NCBI RefSeq assembly: GCF_964340395.1
Contig: NC_135561.1
Location: 4,228,501-4,292,500, forward strand
Direction of reading: 5' to 3'
DNA length: 64,000 nucleotides
DNA from: Glandiceps talaboti
Lineage: Eukaryota > Hemichordata > Enteropneusta > Spengelidae
The notes below the pieces were generated by a model that saw only the letters and a program-made list of their open reading frames with translations, was not told where the DNA came from and searched no databases. Made by a program: the position numbers and the translations under genes. Below, piece by piece: positions 1 to 13,936 of the stretch. Numbering within the stretch: position 1 is the first letter of the stretch; each line of letters begins with the position of its first letter.

Positions 1-2713
1 AGTGGGAAGCATGGATGAAATAGTTGAGAATGACACTTTAAGTGTGAAATAAGTCGGACTGCCAAGTTTGTGTAATTGCATACAATTCTTTAGACCCACA
101 CTTTGATGCAGGTGTGTAGAGCCTGTGGGCATTTTAGTTCCGTTCAGAAATTAATCATTGTTGGTATTTTATTCAGGAAAAGTTGAAGAATTTTAACGCT
201 GGAACACCGATTGATGTTCTCAGCCAACGGACAATGTTTCACCTGTTCGAAAATAGCCTCGGAACTTCGCGCTAACTTGCGACAAAACTAATTAACTTTC
301 TAATACAAACGACGTGAACTTTATACGCCTGAATTGGCCATCACTGAAAGACGTACGACAATAAACCGTGTACCGTACCCAGCCTTAAGTAGTGGTTGTG
401 ATTTATCAATATTTAAAGTAAAATAGAACGCTTTCCATAAGTTTGAAATAAGTGTTTTGCAATTATAATTGTCTTCTCATTGTGAGATAACTCGAAGAAA
501 GCGAACTTAGAGGCCCGTAAATTTAACGATCGTCTGCCCATTCTGTAAGAATCATAACCCGAAGCGCTGATCAGAAAAAGATCGTCCCATTCTTCTTGTC
601 ATGTGAAAAGTGTTTTGTATTTTTTTATTTCACCCCGAGGATTGCCGCCAGATTTGGTTTTACTGGTTATTTGGTCCTAATTAGATGGCTGAAATACGAC
701 GGTTTATTGCGTGAAGTGCTTCTAAATTGTCCTTTTGAATACACTAGCATTGTGAAAAAAGAAAAGGTGTCCACTAGCATCTGTCTACATCATCGTCAAG
801 GAGACAGTTGAGACATATTTTTGGTATGAAATTAACAACGCTCAACAATTAGTACTGCACAAACTACACAGTGCTACACTAAAACGTTATGATCACGTGA
901 TATAAAACAGTATTGTCCGTCCGTAACGAGCCTTCTCTAGAGGCTAATAAACATGGTAATCTCCTATAGAAGAGCGGGGATTTGATAAGGAGCAATGCTT
1001 TAGTAGAAAAATACACACGTGGAGAATGAACGAGACAAAGGAGAAAAATACCGCTTGTCAATGGCTCGTCAACGAGAACAAAACCCCTATCCGTACTCTA
1101 AAGAGTCTTGGCTTGTGTTCTAACAGTGGCTAATTCAATTGATTAAGTCGTAGGCTTAGTAATTGTTCCTCGTAAGATGCTAAAAGAACTGAGAATAAAC
1201 TTGTAAGCGGAAATTGGAAGATCGAGTACAATATAGAAGGTAGAAGAGACAAATTTCACGCCTCCGTACTTCAACATATTACGACTACATGTTGATTACT
1301 CCGTTACACAAATCGTACAATAGGGGGCAGAAGAACTGGAATAATGCGAATTTGTCTATTTCCAAGTCAAAGAAAGATCCTTGAGAAATCTCTTTCAGCT
1401 TGGAGTTAATTACAGCAACAGAGTGAGTGAGCAAAGAGAATCTAGTTGGCTTCTGTGATGTGCTTTCTGATCATTAAGATGCCATCGAATAGAACTCGTT
1501 ACAAGTTGACTAGTCAGGTGAAAGTGAGGAGACAATATTTTTGTCTTTCTTTCCTCCTCATGATCAGTCAAAGTTTCTGACTCTTCGCACTATTGCTGAC
1601 ATCTATACAATCAGTGGCTAATTCAAATCTTCTTGGCTGCCAAGTTTTTTTTATAAGTTCTAGTTTTGTTTGATTCAAGTTATAGGGTTTCCAAAGTTTT
1701 TTTTCTCACAAATATAGTACAATTCGTTGACTCCAAGTATTTAATTATATCAGCCTGTATGATAAAATTAGTTTCATCTCGATCAACATTAAAACTTTCC
1801 CGCCCATACTACCTTTACATAAATGTGAATTTTGTTTAATACATTTTATAGAAATATACTCAAGGAAATTTCGTGTTAGTTTGGTTGAATTAACATAAAA
1901 AAATTAATATGACTTCGTTTCTCATACCGTGACATAATTAATATAAATCATATTAACTCTCGTCGAAAGCAGGTCTTCCTTTGTGATGGAGCAACGGTTT
2001 TAGATTACAAAAAATTCCGTATTTTAATTGTGCAATGCTATAATATAATATATAATTATTCCGAGTCACCAATGACAATCACGGGCCTGAGCTCCAAACC
2101 GGTTTGTTGCAACAATCATTAAACAAAACGTATATGGAAAAAAAGAAAATACGATTTTTCTACTCGCACACTGCAACGTTCAAGTTGAGTTGGCACTATA
2201 TTTACTTTGTGAGTGAAAGTGTGAAGACCAACAAGACTCCATTCTTGTCGGCTTACGTGATGATTATAGTTTTTCTTTGTCTTTATAGTGTTGGGTTGTC
2301 ATCTTGTCAATAGGTAATTCATTAGTTGAAGTAGGTCAAAATGATAAATAGTGGCCAAAGATATAATGCTAAAACCTTTCCAGTAAAAATATCACAGACG
2401 AGTCGACATAAAAGATAGTAAAAATTGAAATGTAAGTTATAGATACCAAGTGTACCCATAATGGTATACGCAATACAAACTTTAAAATTGTAAGCTGAAC
2501 TGAAAACACAGAGACCTGCAATTACTCATTCACTCTATCCACCAATAATATATGTTTAAATTATCCACTAATCGTAAGACGATTTGGAGTAAAACTTTTA
2601 GTGTATTTCGGATCGTAGATAACATGAGTGAAAAAGATTACCTTCACCATTGCCCAATTGCAGTTTGCTGGGTTTCAAAAATTGACATACAATTTATGCT
2701 AGGTAATATGAAT

Positions 2714-2745
<32 letters not shown>

Positions 2746-3071
2746 GGTGTGCAAACTTCTTTAAGCAGAAACGCAACGATCGAATATTTTCAAAATAACA
2801 TTTTTTGTCTATGCTCATATCGAATTCAGCAAGGTATGGCTGGAATGCCATTCACGGTGTTCGGATTTTCGCACAGCTAAATAGATTGGAGTAGTTGGCT
2901 GTCCCTTTGTTAAGGAGCTATTGTAGCGGTTACGGTCCCTTTGTTATGGCGCTGGCGATTTACTAACCTAACCTGCGAACATGAAAAATAAATAGACTGA
3001 CAAGAATCAACACAATTGAAATAAAATGGTTGAAAAACAGAAAATACGTTTAATTTTGATAGGGTACTCAC
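1..3071. other. Probable Prdm14 intron, no exon recognised
   Basis: AT-rich non-repetitive sequence downstream of the donor at 3071. I looked on the minus strand for PR-domain and C2H2 zinc-finger motifs and saw none. The only simple repeat is (AAC)n at 2714-2745. Short open frames (60-71 residues) are unremarkable. Confidence 0.5.
2714..2745 (+). repeat. (AAC)n microsatellite
   Basis: About ten perfect AAC units; it produces the poly-Asn tail of a spurious frame. Confidence 0.95.
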
Positions 3072-3472
3072 CGTCGTCCTTCAGACCTAACCCAGAGAGT
3101 GCGTGTCCCGTCAACTGCTCATTGAAAGGGTTTTTGACGTATCCGTATAACACTGTGTCTATTTCAGCCTGAGTAAAAAGACATGGGAGTGGATAGGGAA
3201 TAGTAGCCGGTAGTGAGTGCTGGGTTATCATCGGTGGTGGATGTCTCATTTCTGGCCGAGTCCTCATTTCTTGCTGCTGAGACGAGAGGGAGCGAGCTAC
3301 CAGCTGTGGTCTTGGTTGCATTGGGCCAACGCGTGGCATGTTTAAAGCTGCGGACAACCGAGGTTGAATTCCTGGAGGTAGCGGTAACGGTGGTGGAGGT
3401 GGTGGGAGTTGATGTGCCGTCAGTGTTCCGAGTTGGGAGGCTTTAGCTCTAGCCTGCCACTCCATTGCAAAT
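3072..3472 (-). CDS. PRDM14: Prdm14-like transcriptional regulator, internal coding exon (N-terminal region)
   Basis: Seen: on the minus strand an AG acceptor after a pyrimidine-rich tract (ending at 3473) opens a 401-bp open frame that closes at a consensus GTGAGT donor (3071-3066). It encodes 133 whole residues: a start reading FAMEWQARAKASQLG, a proline run (HQLPPPPPPLPLPPG), a Pro/Arg/Gln-rich low-complexity stretch, then a compact conserved-looking block FTQAEIDTVLYGYVK and, a few residues on, HALSGLGL. Known: vertebrate PRDM14 has, just before its PR/SET domain, a block of the form FTEEDLHFVLYG...HAISGL after a proline-rich N-terminus; order and spacing match. PRDM14 is a nuclear zinc-finger regulator of pluripotency and germ-cell fate that works with CBFA2T co-repressors. 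Inferred: this exon is the N-terminal half, and the PR domain and zinc fingers lie beyond base 1. The extra N-terminal residues of the uninterrupted frame (up to 3591) are intron read-through. Alternative: another proline-rich nuclear protein sharing the block. Confidence 0.75.
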
Positions 3473-5118
3473 CTGAGAATAAACACAGAGAGAAAAAACA
3501 TTACAAAGAGAGTAATTGCACACGTCTGTGTCATCATCTTGAAGAAAATTTGCTGGTACCCATTTCCCCTCACCAAAAACAATAAATTCAAAAGTCTGAA
3601 GCTAAAAATAATAAAATACAGTAAAGAAATATAAATATAAATGCATTTTTGTACTTGTCAAGTGGTGAACTTTCAGAGCGCTTCACGTTATCGTGCACCA
3701 TGTTTAGAAATGATTGCCATATGTGAGTGAAGAGAGTGTCTTTGTCCAGGGCGTGTAGAGCCTTTGTCGACGCATGTCACAAACCATGTAATCCTTTGAA
3801 AAAGTCTCTTTCTCTCACACAAAGACAATGACGCATAATTGACCGACACAGAACTGAGTGAGCGACTTTGTTACACTGTCACGTTCCAACCATCTTCATG
3901 ACTTCTTAAAAAGAAAGACAACTAACAATAAAGTACAGAGTGACTTAAATGAATGAAACGTTTAATGCTTGTCCATCGTAACAGTCCACGGGGGAAAAAC
4001 TACACTTTGTTTTCTCTTGATGCCTCGGTATCTTCTTGGAACTGAAATTTACACTTTGGTATCCATTGAAGTGGTCACAATGGATGTACACATGTAATCT
4101 CACCCAATTCACGATGTAGTAGGCCCGTTATGAAAGGATGGTGGCGGGATGAGTAGTTTGGATCGTCCAACGAACAAAAGCCAAGGAAACCCAGTAAAAC
4201 AACACACTATTACTGACCTACACAACACAATGATACAGACAAACCGAACCCAAGTGGAAATGATTTGGATTAAAGTGACTTTCCAGAAGAGTACATTTGA
4301 AATAGTAATATAGTCTGACATTTACTCCCTGCTGAGGTAAAACTTTTTACCAATTTCTCTTCAAAGTAGTGTCTCTTGTAGATTTACTACATATACTGGA
4401 AAAACAACAGCTCACTCTTTGAAAATAAAACTTTTGTTTTCATGTGTAGTTTATTCTAAAAACAGCTATAATATTATGAAAACAACAAAATAAACTTGAT
4501 TATGAACAGAACCACTAACGACGGTGATAAGATTTTGTTAATACTATATACACCAAGTCACGAAATCTATATACAATATATTATCTTTGCAATTGTTCAT
4601 AGTTGAGTGATGTGTGTTAGTCCCTGTACTTTCTCTATTACATTACATCACAAGGGATCATTGGGGAGTGTTAACTTTACGAATACACTTTTTACCACGA
4701 TGTTCAAATTTAACAAAGGAACATACTTACGCACTCTCTATCCACATGGTCATAGATTGAATATTAAGATCCAAGATGTTATATTGATTAAATTATAAAG
4801 AGAGACGATTGTCTATGATTTGACAAATTACGTTTTTCATGAAGGAAAAACAACAGACACACTGAGTCTGGAAGGGTTTCGGGTCTTGACGTCTCAATTT
4901 ATAAAGACGCATATTTCGTGTTCCAATGGGGAAAACGCGGGAAAGGGAGCTATTGTATCAAATTATAGAAATGATTATGATAACATAATAAATACAATTT
5001 ATATTTATATGATTCGGAGCGGGTAAACATGTCCTTTCGTTATACTGCATGTTGTTTGTGTGTGATGCGACGAACAGAGAATTTGAAATCGGCATCACAG
5101 TTAGACATATATATATAA

Positions 5119-5123
5119 ACACG

Positions 5124-5180
<57 letters not shown>

Positions 5181-5210
5181 AGACACAGACAGACACAGAC
5201 ACACGCACTC
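5119..5210 (+). repeat. (AC)n with ACGC/AGAC interruptions
   Basis: Perfect AC core flanked by CACGCACG and CAGACACAGACAG variants. Confidence 0.95.
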
Positions 5211-5271
5211 ATATTCTGCCATTCACGATGCAATCTGATCTCTAATCCCTAGTGTTTAACTGTGGAGCCGA

Positions 5272-5302
5272 CCCCCCCCCCCTCTCTCTCTTTCCCTCCC
5301 CC

Positions 5303-5356
<54 letters not shown>
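5272..5356 (+). repeat. Poly-C then (CT)n pyrimidine tract
   Basis: C-run at 5272-5282, mixed C/T, then (TC)n to 5356: an 85-base pure pyrimidine strand 60 bp after the AC array. Confidence 0.95.
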
Positions 5357-5358
<2 letters not shown>

Positions 5359-5955
5359 GTCTGTGTTTGTTTCTCTGTATATGTATGTCTATGTATCTGT
5401 GTCATGTGCATACAACATTACTGTACAATGGAAGTTATTGTTTCACGTTATTTCTGAATAAAGTAATGACAATTTGATTAACACATATTAATTGCCACTC
5501 TTGACTGAAGCTACAATAAATAATAATGAAAGAAACATGATTGAATGGTTTAGATGAATTACACTGGTGGTATACATCTACTGGTATTGGATCTTACTTT
5601 CACCGGATACTACTACCGTCTTAATTTTAGGACATGGCTAAAAGTCAATACACTATCATGCCAGCTTTAAAGACAATGAAATGACAACAACAAAAGATTG
5701 GACACAATATCACGACAGACGGCAGAAAACCAGGAAAAATCGATAAATACCAAAGACAAATTATTACAAACTTTTCTCCTTATTAATTAACCGTGTGTTA
5801 GTTGCTGCAAGCTGTCAATTTCTCTTTTTGTCACACCCCTATAAATAAACACCAATAAGATTCTGTTTTCTTTCATAGCATGATTGGTTATTTATGAATT
5901 CTTTCAAATAGTAAACATTTCATAGCCATGTACTATGTTGTGTTTGATTTGTAGC

Positions 5956-6095
5956 GTTGTGTTGTGTTGTGTTGTGTTGTGTTGTGTTGTGTTGTGTTGT
6001 GTTGTGTTGTGTTGTGTTGTGTTGTGCTGTGCTGTGCTGTGCTGTGTTGTGTTGTGTTGTGTTGTGTTGTGTTGTGTTGTGTTGTGTTGTGCTGT
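5956..6095 (+). repeat. (GTTGT)28 pentanucleotide array
   Basis: Exactly 28 units over 140 bp. Four consecutive units (6026-6045) and the last unit read GCTGT. The Cys/Val/Leu-rich frames here are repeat translations. Confidence 0.96.
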
Positions 6096-6539
6096 TTATT
6101 CATTTAATTGTATTTCATCTAGTTTCATCTCATTCTTGCCATTTCATTACTCATTACATGCATTATGATACTCTAACATGTCTCCATTCGTCTCATATCT
6201 ATCAATATTAACGTAATGATTTCATGCAGAACGATAATAATGAAAATCTTGTCAATACTAAAAATAAAACAGGAAAAGTTAGGTAATAGATAGCTTCGAG
6301 GCATTGTGATTACCACTGACTGGACAGCTTAGTCGTCCACGGATTAGTCGCAGTTTTTTGTCCCAACGTATTCTGTTGTTGCGGTAGGTATGTCAAACGC
6401 AACAAACGTTGACGTTGCCAGAGATGTTTCATCAACTCTGATTGGCTACCACATTTTATTTGATCCTAGCTGATATAAACGTAAGTTTAGTTTAGACGAA
6501 AAGACGTCTAAATATATTGGATGTATTGTTTCATACATT

Positions 6540-6715
6540 AGAGCAGAGTAGAGTAAAGTAGAGTAGAGTAGAGTAGAGTAGAGTAGAGCAGAGTAGAGCA
6601 GAGTAGAGCAGAGTAGAGTAGAGTAATGGAGAGTAGAGCACAGTACAGTACAGTACAGTACAGTACAGTACAGTACAGTACTGTACAGTGCAGTGCAGTG
6701 CAGTACAGTACAGCA
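6540..6715 (+). repeat. AGAGT/AGAGC then ACAGT pentanucleotide array
   Basis: A first block of AGAGT with AGAGC variants (to about 6639) changes into ACAGT units (6640-6715) that include a CAGTACTGTACAG inversion. It is the second 5-bp array within 600 bp. Confidence 0.93.
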
Positions 6716-7730
6716 GAGGAGAACAGAGTAGAGAAGAACAGGGCAGTGCATCACGACAAGAGCAGACTTGTTGTTTAACTTATTTTGAAATCATTTTACA
6801 CTGCCTAATATAAAATTGAAACTTGAAAAAAAGATCGAATAAAAATCGAACAGAATCAATCTTTGAATAAAGAGTATACAGGCTGAAGTAAGTTAACCTA
6901 CGCGCAGAAAATGTCGCGCTTTAGGTCAAAACGTGAACATCGATGGAATCAATATCTTTTACAACAATTTCCTACCATATAGTTGTTAGCAAGTAACCTC
7001 TTAAGATTCTTTCCTTATTTGATTTTTGATCCAGCAATTTCCAGGTGAACGCTAAACATACGATAACCAATTTGCAGCATATCGCATCGGAAGCCGTTTT
7101 CCATATCTATGCAATGCCCAGATTTGAAAAGCTATTAAGTATGAACGTATAGAAACGCGCCTTTCGATTTTAACTCAACATACAGCCGAAGGGTAAAACG
7201 CACTCCTATTCAAAATAGACGGAATGCCTGCAAGATAGGTCTTTATAGTAAAAATCATGCAAGTTGAAATGATATATTATATACAAAAGGTGATTTTCAT
7301 GAGTTTAAAGAGATCCTTTATATTATTCATTACTCCGGCATGTATTGATGTAGGGGGATTTCATATTAGGCGACGAATTATTGTCCACTGTATGGTTACA
7401 ATTATTAAGGGGTTCATCGATTTCATCAGATGTACCAATCATGTTATGTTTGGGTTGTTATAAACACGCATTTTGGAGGAAATGTTACAAAATCCAATGC
7501 CCTGGAGGAGTTTGGCAAAAGCTGATGGTTTCCTATTGAAGGACCCAATCTGTTAATATTTCTCAAAGTCAGTCTCAAAAGAGACACTTTAAAAGCTAAA
7601 TAATCTCTCCATTTGGTTTCAAAAACTCTTTTGAATTTTGGAAAGTGATATTTTGTCGGTTTTTTTCTCGGTGTGAAAATACGATATAAGTTTGTATAGT
7701 TGCTGTGTATTGATACACTCTCGTAGAATA

Positions 7731-7736
<6 letters not shown>

Positions 7737-7817
<81 letters not shown>

Positions 7818-7826
7818 TATGTGTGT

Positions 7827-7866
<40 letters not shown>

Positions 7867-7944
7867 TTGTATGTATGTATGTATGTATGTATGTATGTAT
7901 GTATGTATGTATGTATGTATGTATGTATGTATACATATATATAT
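7737..7944 (+). repeat. Compound (AT)n-(GT)n-(GTAT)n microsatellite
   Basis: AT 7737-7814, GT about 7819-7864, GTAT about 7868-7932. The Tyr/Ile/His-rich open frames on both strands are artefacts. Confidence 0.96.
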
Positions 7945-8492
7945 TGATCCTCTAGGGAATATTCAGAAAAACAAATTTTATTTGAAATATATATGTGTAG
8001 AAGGGGATACAATTGTACTGATAACCTTGTAATGCATTTGTCGTCTATTCATTTCAAAAAATAAGAATCTTAAAAAAACCCCGAAGTTTTCCTATTAGGT
8101 TTTATCTATTGGTAGACTTAACTAAACCATCGTCATTATTTGAATACTCGTAGTCCCAACAAAACAGTACAAAATGGCAAGGCTTAATTCTGAAGCTGAT
8201 ATTTGGCGGGAAACAGAAAAAAAATTGACAAAGGTTTATACCAGCCGTTAGTTCCAAACACGACGTTGACAGTTTAAATTTTCCATATTTTTCTAAAAAT
8301 AACATATTATTAACATGTGTTGACTTTGTTATTGATGTCAATTGTTCAAATTATGTCAGTAAAAACATACAGGAAGAAAAGTCTATCATTCAAACGACTT
8401 ATTCACACTTGCAGCATTCATCATTAACTGCAACAACTCTATCTTTGTCTCTGTCTTCCCTTCTCTCCTCTCTCCCCATCTTTTCTCCGTTT

Positions 8493-8519
8493 TTATCTAT
8501 CTATCTATCTGTCTGTCTA

Positions 8520-8588
<69 letters not shown>

Positions 8589-8659
8589 TTGTCTGTCTGT
8601 CTGTCCGTCCGTCCGTCCGCCCGCCCGTCCGTCCCCCCTCTCCCTCTCTCACTCACTCA

Positions 8660-8746
<87 letters not shown>
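8493..8746 (+). repeat. Compound (TATC)-(TGTC)-(CGTC)-(TC)n pyrimidine array
   Basis: TATC to about 8520, TGTC to about 8603, CGTC/CGCC to 8633, then TC to 8746: about 250 bp changing step by step from one unit to the next. Confidence 0.96.
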
Positions 8747-8749
<3 letters not shown>

Positions 8750-11700
8750 ATTATATTGATAGTCTTATAGTAATGACTGACTATCATATGGCTCCTTCTT
8801 ATTCCTTACAATAATACCATTAAGATCCTTTTGTTATCTTTCTTGATGTAAAAAGATGATATCAAATTTTCCTGAGTAAAGCAATACCGAATTCAGAAGC
8901 CTATATTTTCTTAATGTACCATACGTGTAATTTGAACTCTTTTGACGACAATATGTTGCAACTGAACCCTAACTGTACGGACCAAAGAATTGTAGCATGC
9001 CCATCATCCAGTGCATTTGCTGTTATTACACGAAATTGATGACTTGTATTAGGTTATTAATAATTTGTCAATCACTGTGTATTTTATAATAATTTTACCC
9101 TCGGAGCTCGTCAAGACCTCCTTAGATAATAACTTGACTGTCTGCAGCGTTGTATGACCGACTTAAATCTTTCTCTACGAAAACCAAACCTTCACTATTA
9201 ACGATTTAATGTGGAATTATATCCAATTTGAAAGTACATGGTTTGATTTCCTTCTAGACTTCACTTTTAAACCAATATTTGGAACTAGATGACTGTTCGA
9301 CCAAAATAAAATGTTTGTATCAGCTAGGGATCTGAATAATAGTCCTACGGCTTAGATTAATTTCAGATAACAGGTTTAAAATATAGAGACATTAAAATAA
9401 ATGAAATGAAAATACCGAATGCATTTTACATGTCTGATAATGTATCAAATATGAACTAAAATACCGAAAGATTACGGCAACATGGGATGTAACCATGAAC
9501 CAGTCCAGTTTCTTTCTACCATTAGAGACGCGTTCTACTTTTGTGTTGAAGTCAAAAAACAACTTTTTTTCATCGAAATAAATGCCAATCTATGAAATAT
9601 ACAGCAATGATGACGATCAATACCTAATTTATACCATTGTATTCCATGTCTATCAACTATTTCAGTGTCTGTGTCAGTTTAGCTTAAACGTATTAAAACA
9701 AATACACCTTATTATTCTAAGATTGAATATAACGTGAGAACCACATTACGCCGTGTGTCCTACACATTCATAATTTACTTTCAATTTGTGAATCAGTTCA
9801 TCTATTTATAAATTGTATTTTATATATACTTTGATGATAAAGTGTGAAAATAAATTTAAAATAAACAACACTACTCTACTTTAACATCGACCACGTTTAG
9901 AGTGAAAACTATTACAAGTACTTGTATGGTACGGTGCAACTATGAAACAGTCCGGGAACGACTATAGATATATCAAGAATTCACTTCCTAACAGAATGGC
10001 CTCAAACAGAGAGACTACAAGCAATTAAGATAATACGTTAATTAACGAAGAGAGAAAAAACTATTTGCGTATAAAAATCAAACCTAGAAATACAAAACTG
10101 AAAGTGGAGGAACTATATGAAAACCTGAACAAATGTCAAAACGGCTTTAATCTGCAGCTGGTACAAGAACTGAAATATAGAATGTAACCTTTGCTTAAGT
10201 TGATAAAGAATACTTTCTGTAAACTATGTGTAATTCATGGAGAACTACTAGATACAAATACGCAAAACAGTTCAAATTTTAACCAGATTGGAGGAAGCTA
10301 TAACTGTGGTAATCTCCTCATACAATCATACGTGTAATACACGAGTAGTGATTTGAAACTGAAGTCGTACTTACATGTTAAGAATGGAGGATTTCATGCA
10401 ATGACTTCCAGAATCGATATTTTCGGGACCCATTACGTACTTACACCACATTTACGATGTGATGTCCAACAGTAAAACTAAGGTCTGGTTCTTTATTTTA
10501 GTGTTTACTGTCTGTGTTTACCAGTAGAAATTACTTACATCGACCACGTGATACTATTCAGAAGATCACGAATAAACACGGTTCGTGTCTGTATAGAATT
10601 TGTTCAACTAAAAAAAGGGAAAAGTGATGGGCGCCACGTGTTTGCGACCTTTCAACAAAGGAATCTTTCAAACCATAAAAGTCAAACAACCTGTGTAAAT
10701 CATTCGCGGCAACTTTATTGTAAGGTGAAATATTAAATATTTTCAACGACCCGACTCTACCACCAATATTCTGTTTGCTTGTATAGCGTTTTTGTTATAG
10801 TTTTCGCTAAAAATAAAATCTGCGGTGGTTTCGAATATTAATTCTTTTCCCTCTAGGTTTCCTAATAATTGTTGACTTGTCACTAACAATACTTGTCTTT
10901 CCCAAAATTTATAGCTACAACTATTAATTGAGAGAAGCTGGTCGAGCTTTCCTTTCAGTAATATTGACTGATATGTATTCCTAGATGTTACAAAACATTT
11001 GAATGAATGCATCAACCTGCGCTTTTTACGTGACTGTTCTCTTTTTTGCTTTTTTTTTTTTAAAAAGAAAAGAAAAGAGAGATGTCATAAATTACATACA
11101 CATGTATAGACAAACACAAAGTCTGTGTTATGTTTTTTCTTCTTTACATTTTTAAAACCCCATTGTCAAATTTCGTCCGAGACTGTAAAAATTTCGTGCC
11201 ACTGTGGTTAGTACCTGTTACATAGACACGTTATAATTGGGCTCACCAAGTTCCCCAATAATTTTTTTTAAATTAAAGCTTCCGGTGAGCGATTGTTTCT
11301 TTTAGAAAAAAGTCTGGTTTATGCCTAAAAATCGACAATTACTGAGAAAAAAACCCAACAGACGGGTGGTAGTTAACATGACATGGAAACTATTTTAGTA
11401 CCTTTGATTGTATACAATATATTGGTAGTTTATTGAGGACTGTGTTTTATGTGGGTAGAGCTAGAGGTGTATCTTGTTATGTTTTTTAGTCTAATTTTAC
11501 CAGCAGCAATAGCTTGTAGTTACCAATAATAGGCTGTAGGGGCTACCATCGCAATAAGTGTAATTTGAGGTCATACAGTTAATTCCGTTGTTCACAATTT
11601 CACAACTGTAATTCTCAGATATCAATAGGTGAATGTTATTTGCGTATTTTAGCTTTAAGGTAAAATACTAATTTTATACAGAACGAATTGTCTAGATGGC

Positions 11701-11771
11701 GACGGTGTACTTTATAGAATTGAATATATATATGAGTTTCCTAACAATCAGTTGGCCATAAATTGTAACTG

Positions 11772-11776
11772 AGTGT

Positions 11777-11823
<47 letters not shown>

Positions 11824-11844
11824 CGTGCGTGTGTGCGCGCGCGC
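11772..11844 (+). repeat. (GT)n ending in GCGT/GC repeats
   Basis: GT tract passing into GCGTGCGTGT then GCGCGCGC; the terminal alternating GC could adopt Z-DNA. Confidence 0.94.
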
Positions 11845-12660
11845 TGGGGAAACTGGGGATCACTAAAGGCTGTGTCATTGCCAAATATAGTCACTTGTAC
11901 GACCATATTATTAACTTTTGCACATTCCGACTTTATGATACTGTAGTATTATATTCATAGAACTAACAGGACAGTTTACTTTGGAAACGTTACAAATTAG
12001 CATGAAATTGCCAGAAATGGAAACAAAGGTACGGCAGGTAAGATACTTTTTGCTGTAAATGAATTGATATGTGATCTTTAACTTTCAGAGATAGACACGT
12101 GACCTTTTAACTCCATTCAGTACTAGACATGTGGCCCTTAACCCCACCATCACCAGCTAATATGACCTTTAACCTTTTGACGGAGCACTTCACAAATGTG
12201 ACGCTTTTACCTTCTCGAAACAATACACAAGCCAAATATACGCCAATCAATCTATCAATCAATCAAATAGCCAATCAATCAATTTATCCTTATTTAGAAG
12301 AAAACGTTGACATAAATTAATAATAATTAAATGGTTATTTCTTGATTTCTGTCTATTAAAGATACATATTAAGTGTGACTTGAAATTTTAGAGAAAAATA
12401 GACTGTTTTATACATAGAGTTCAACTTAATGCTGGTGTTAAGATTTTAGTTAAATGTGAGTATTAAGGTTCAAACATTCAACTCTCTCATTTATACTAGT
12501 TTCAAAGCTAGCATTAAATACAACTATTAGCTAATTATGCAAATGATATCACCTGGTTTCAATCTTTTAAAACTTGTCAACCAGCTACTGTGCAGTGACA
12601 GGTAGGTAACCGAAGTACAAAGCAAACTTCACTTCTACCATATATTGTTTATTTATCTAT

Positions 12661-12696
12661 TTTTTTTATTATTTTTTTTTTTTTTTGGGGGGGGGG
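12661..12696 (+). repeat. Poly-T/poly-G tract
   Basis: T-rich run directly followed by ten G; low-complexity junction. Confidence 0.9.
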
Positions 12697-13004
12697 CAAT
12701 GATTATTAACATCGTGATCATTATCGATGTTACAGTAGTACCTATATATGTTTTATAACTAATTTTTGTTTACCCATCCGTTGATAAACAGAGCCCGATC
12801 AAAGTAGATTGCTACCATACAGTATCGCTCATAACACCAATATTTACGACTGTCTGTACGATCGTCTGAAAGTCAGTGAAGTCGAAGATGATGTTATTCC
12901 TGCCGGTTGGCTAACCTCAAATTCACGTGTATAACGCCTCGGACGATCATGACAGTAGACAACACCAGCCACTGGGCTGTATTCTACGTGTACACGCATG
13001 GAAT

Positions 13005-13275
13005 AAGATTAGATTACGTTCTATTCTAAGTGTACAGTGATGATATTTGACTATGTTCTATTCTACGTGTAGTGATGAAATGAGATTAGACCATGTTCTA
13101 TTCTTCGTGTACAGTGATGAGATGAGATTAGACTACGTTCTATACTACGTGTGTAGTGATTAGATTAGACTACGTTCTATTCTACGTGTACAGTGATGAG
13201 ATGAGATTAGAAGACGTTCTATTCTACGTGAACAGTGATGAGATGAGACTACGTTATTTGTAGAGTGATGAGATA
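13005..13275 (+). repeat. Degenerate minisatellite, unit about 40 bp
   Basis: Six to seven imperfect copies sharing GTTCTATTCTACGTG, ACAGTGATGAGATGAGATTA and GACTACGTT. Copies lose 3-10 bp from unit to unit. In the Prdm14 intron. Confidence 0.85.
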
Positions 13276-13936
13276 ATACTGATATGTGCGTGGTTCGTGT
13301 TGAAAAGGACGAACATAATGTTTCGATTTGCTAAGAAAGCTTAAAATCGAATAAGATACAAATTTTACAATATCTATTTTAATGTGTTTTAATTACGGCG
13401 CAATTCTGGATGATCTTTTACAAAGTTAAATAAAAGTTATCAATCGTCTAAAGTAGTAAAAACAACCAAGCTTCATTAATGCGATGGCCAATTATTGTGA
13501 ATTCAATACGAATATATGCAAGTATTTTGGAAATGAGGACACATCTGTTAATTCTTTCCAAGCAATGAAGTTTTAACACTTAAAAACTGTTTTAACATGG
13601 AATAGAAAGTCAAAATTGTATTTAAAGATCAGACTTTCAATCCACAGTGAAAACGACTATTCGTTTGTTTTAGACCACCTTTGTCTATGTTATGCCAGAT
13701 AAATGCCAGATAACTGTTTTTAACACCTAAATTTTAATCCGAATACGAACCGGACCTTTAAGAAAGTTTACACACTTTTCTTCAAAGTCATCTTTTTTAT
13801 TTTCTTAAACCCCTTTTTCGTCAAGTGTAACGTGACCATAAAGACAACCCCCCCCCCCCCCGTTGACCAATCTATATCATGAAATCGAGTACTGAGACTC
13901 AAAATCTAACGATTGAATCTGTACGATAGTGTACAA

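Noticed and set aside
3213-3446. Plus-strand 77-residue frame
   Set aside because: Antisense shadow of the Prdm14-like exon, whose splice sites and motif support the minus strand.
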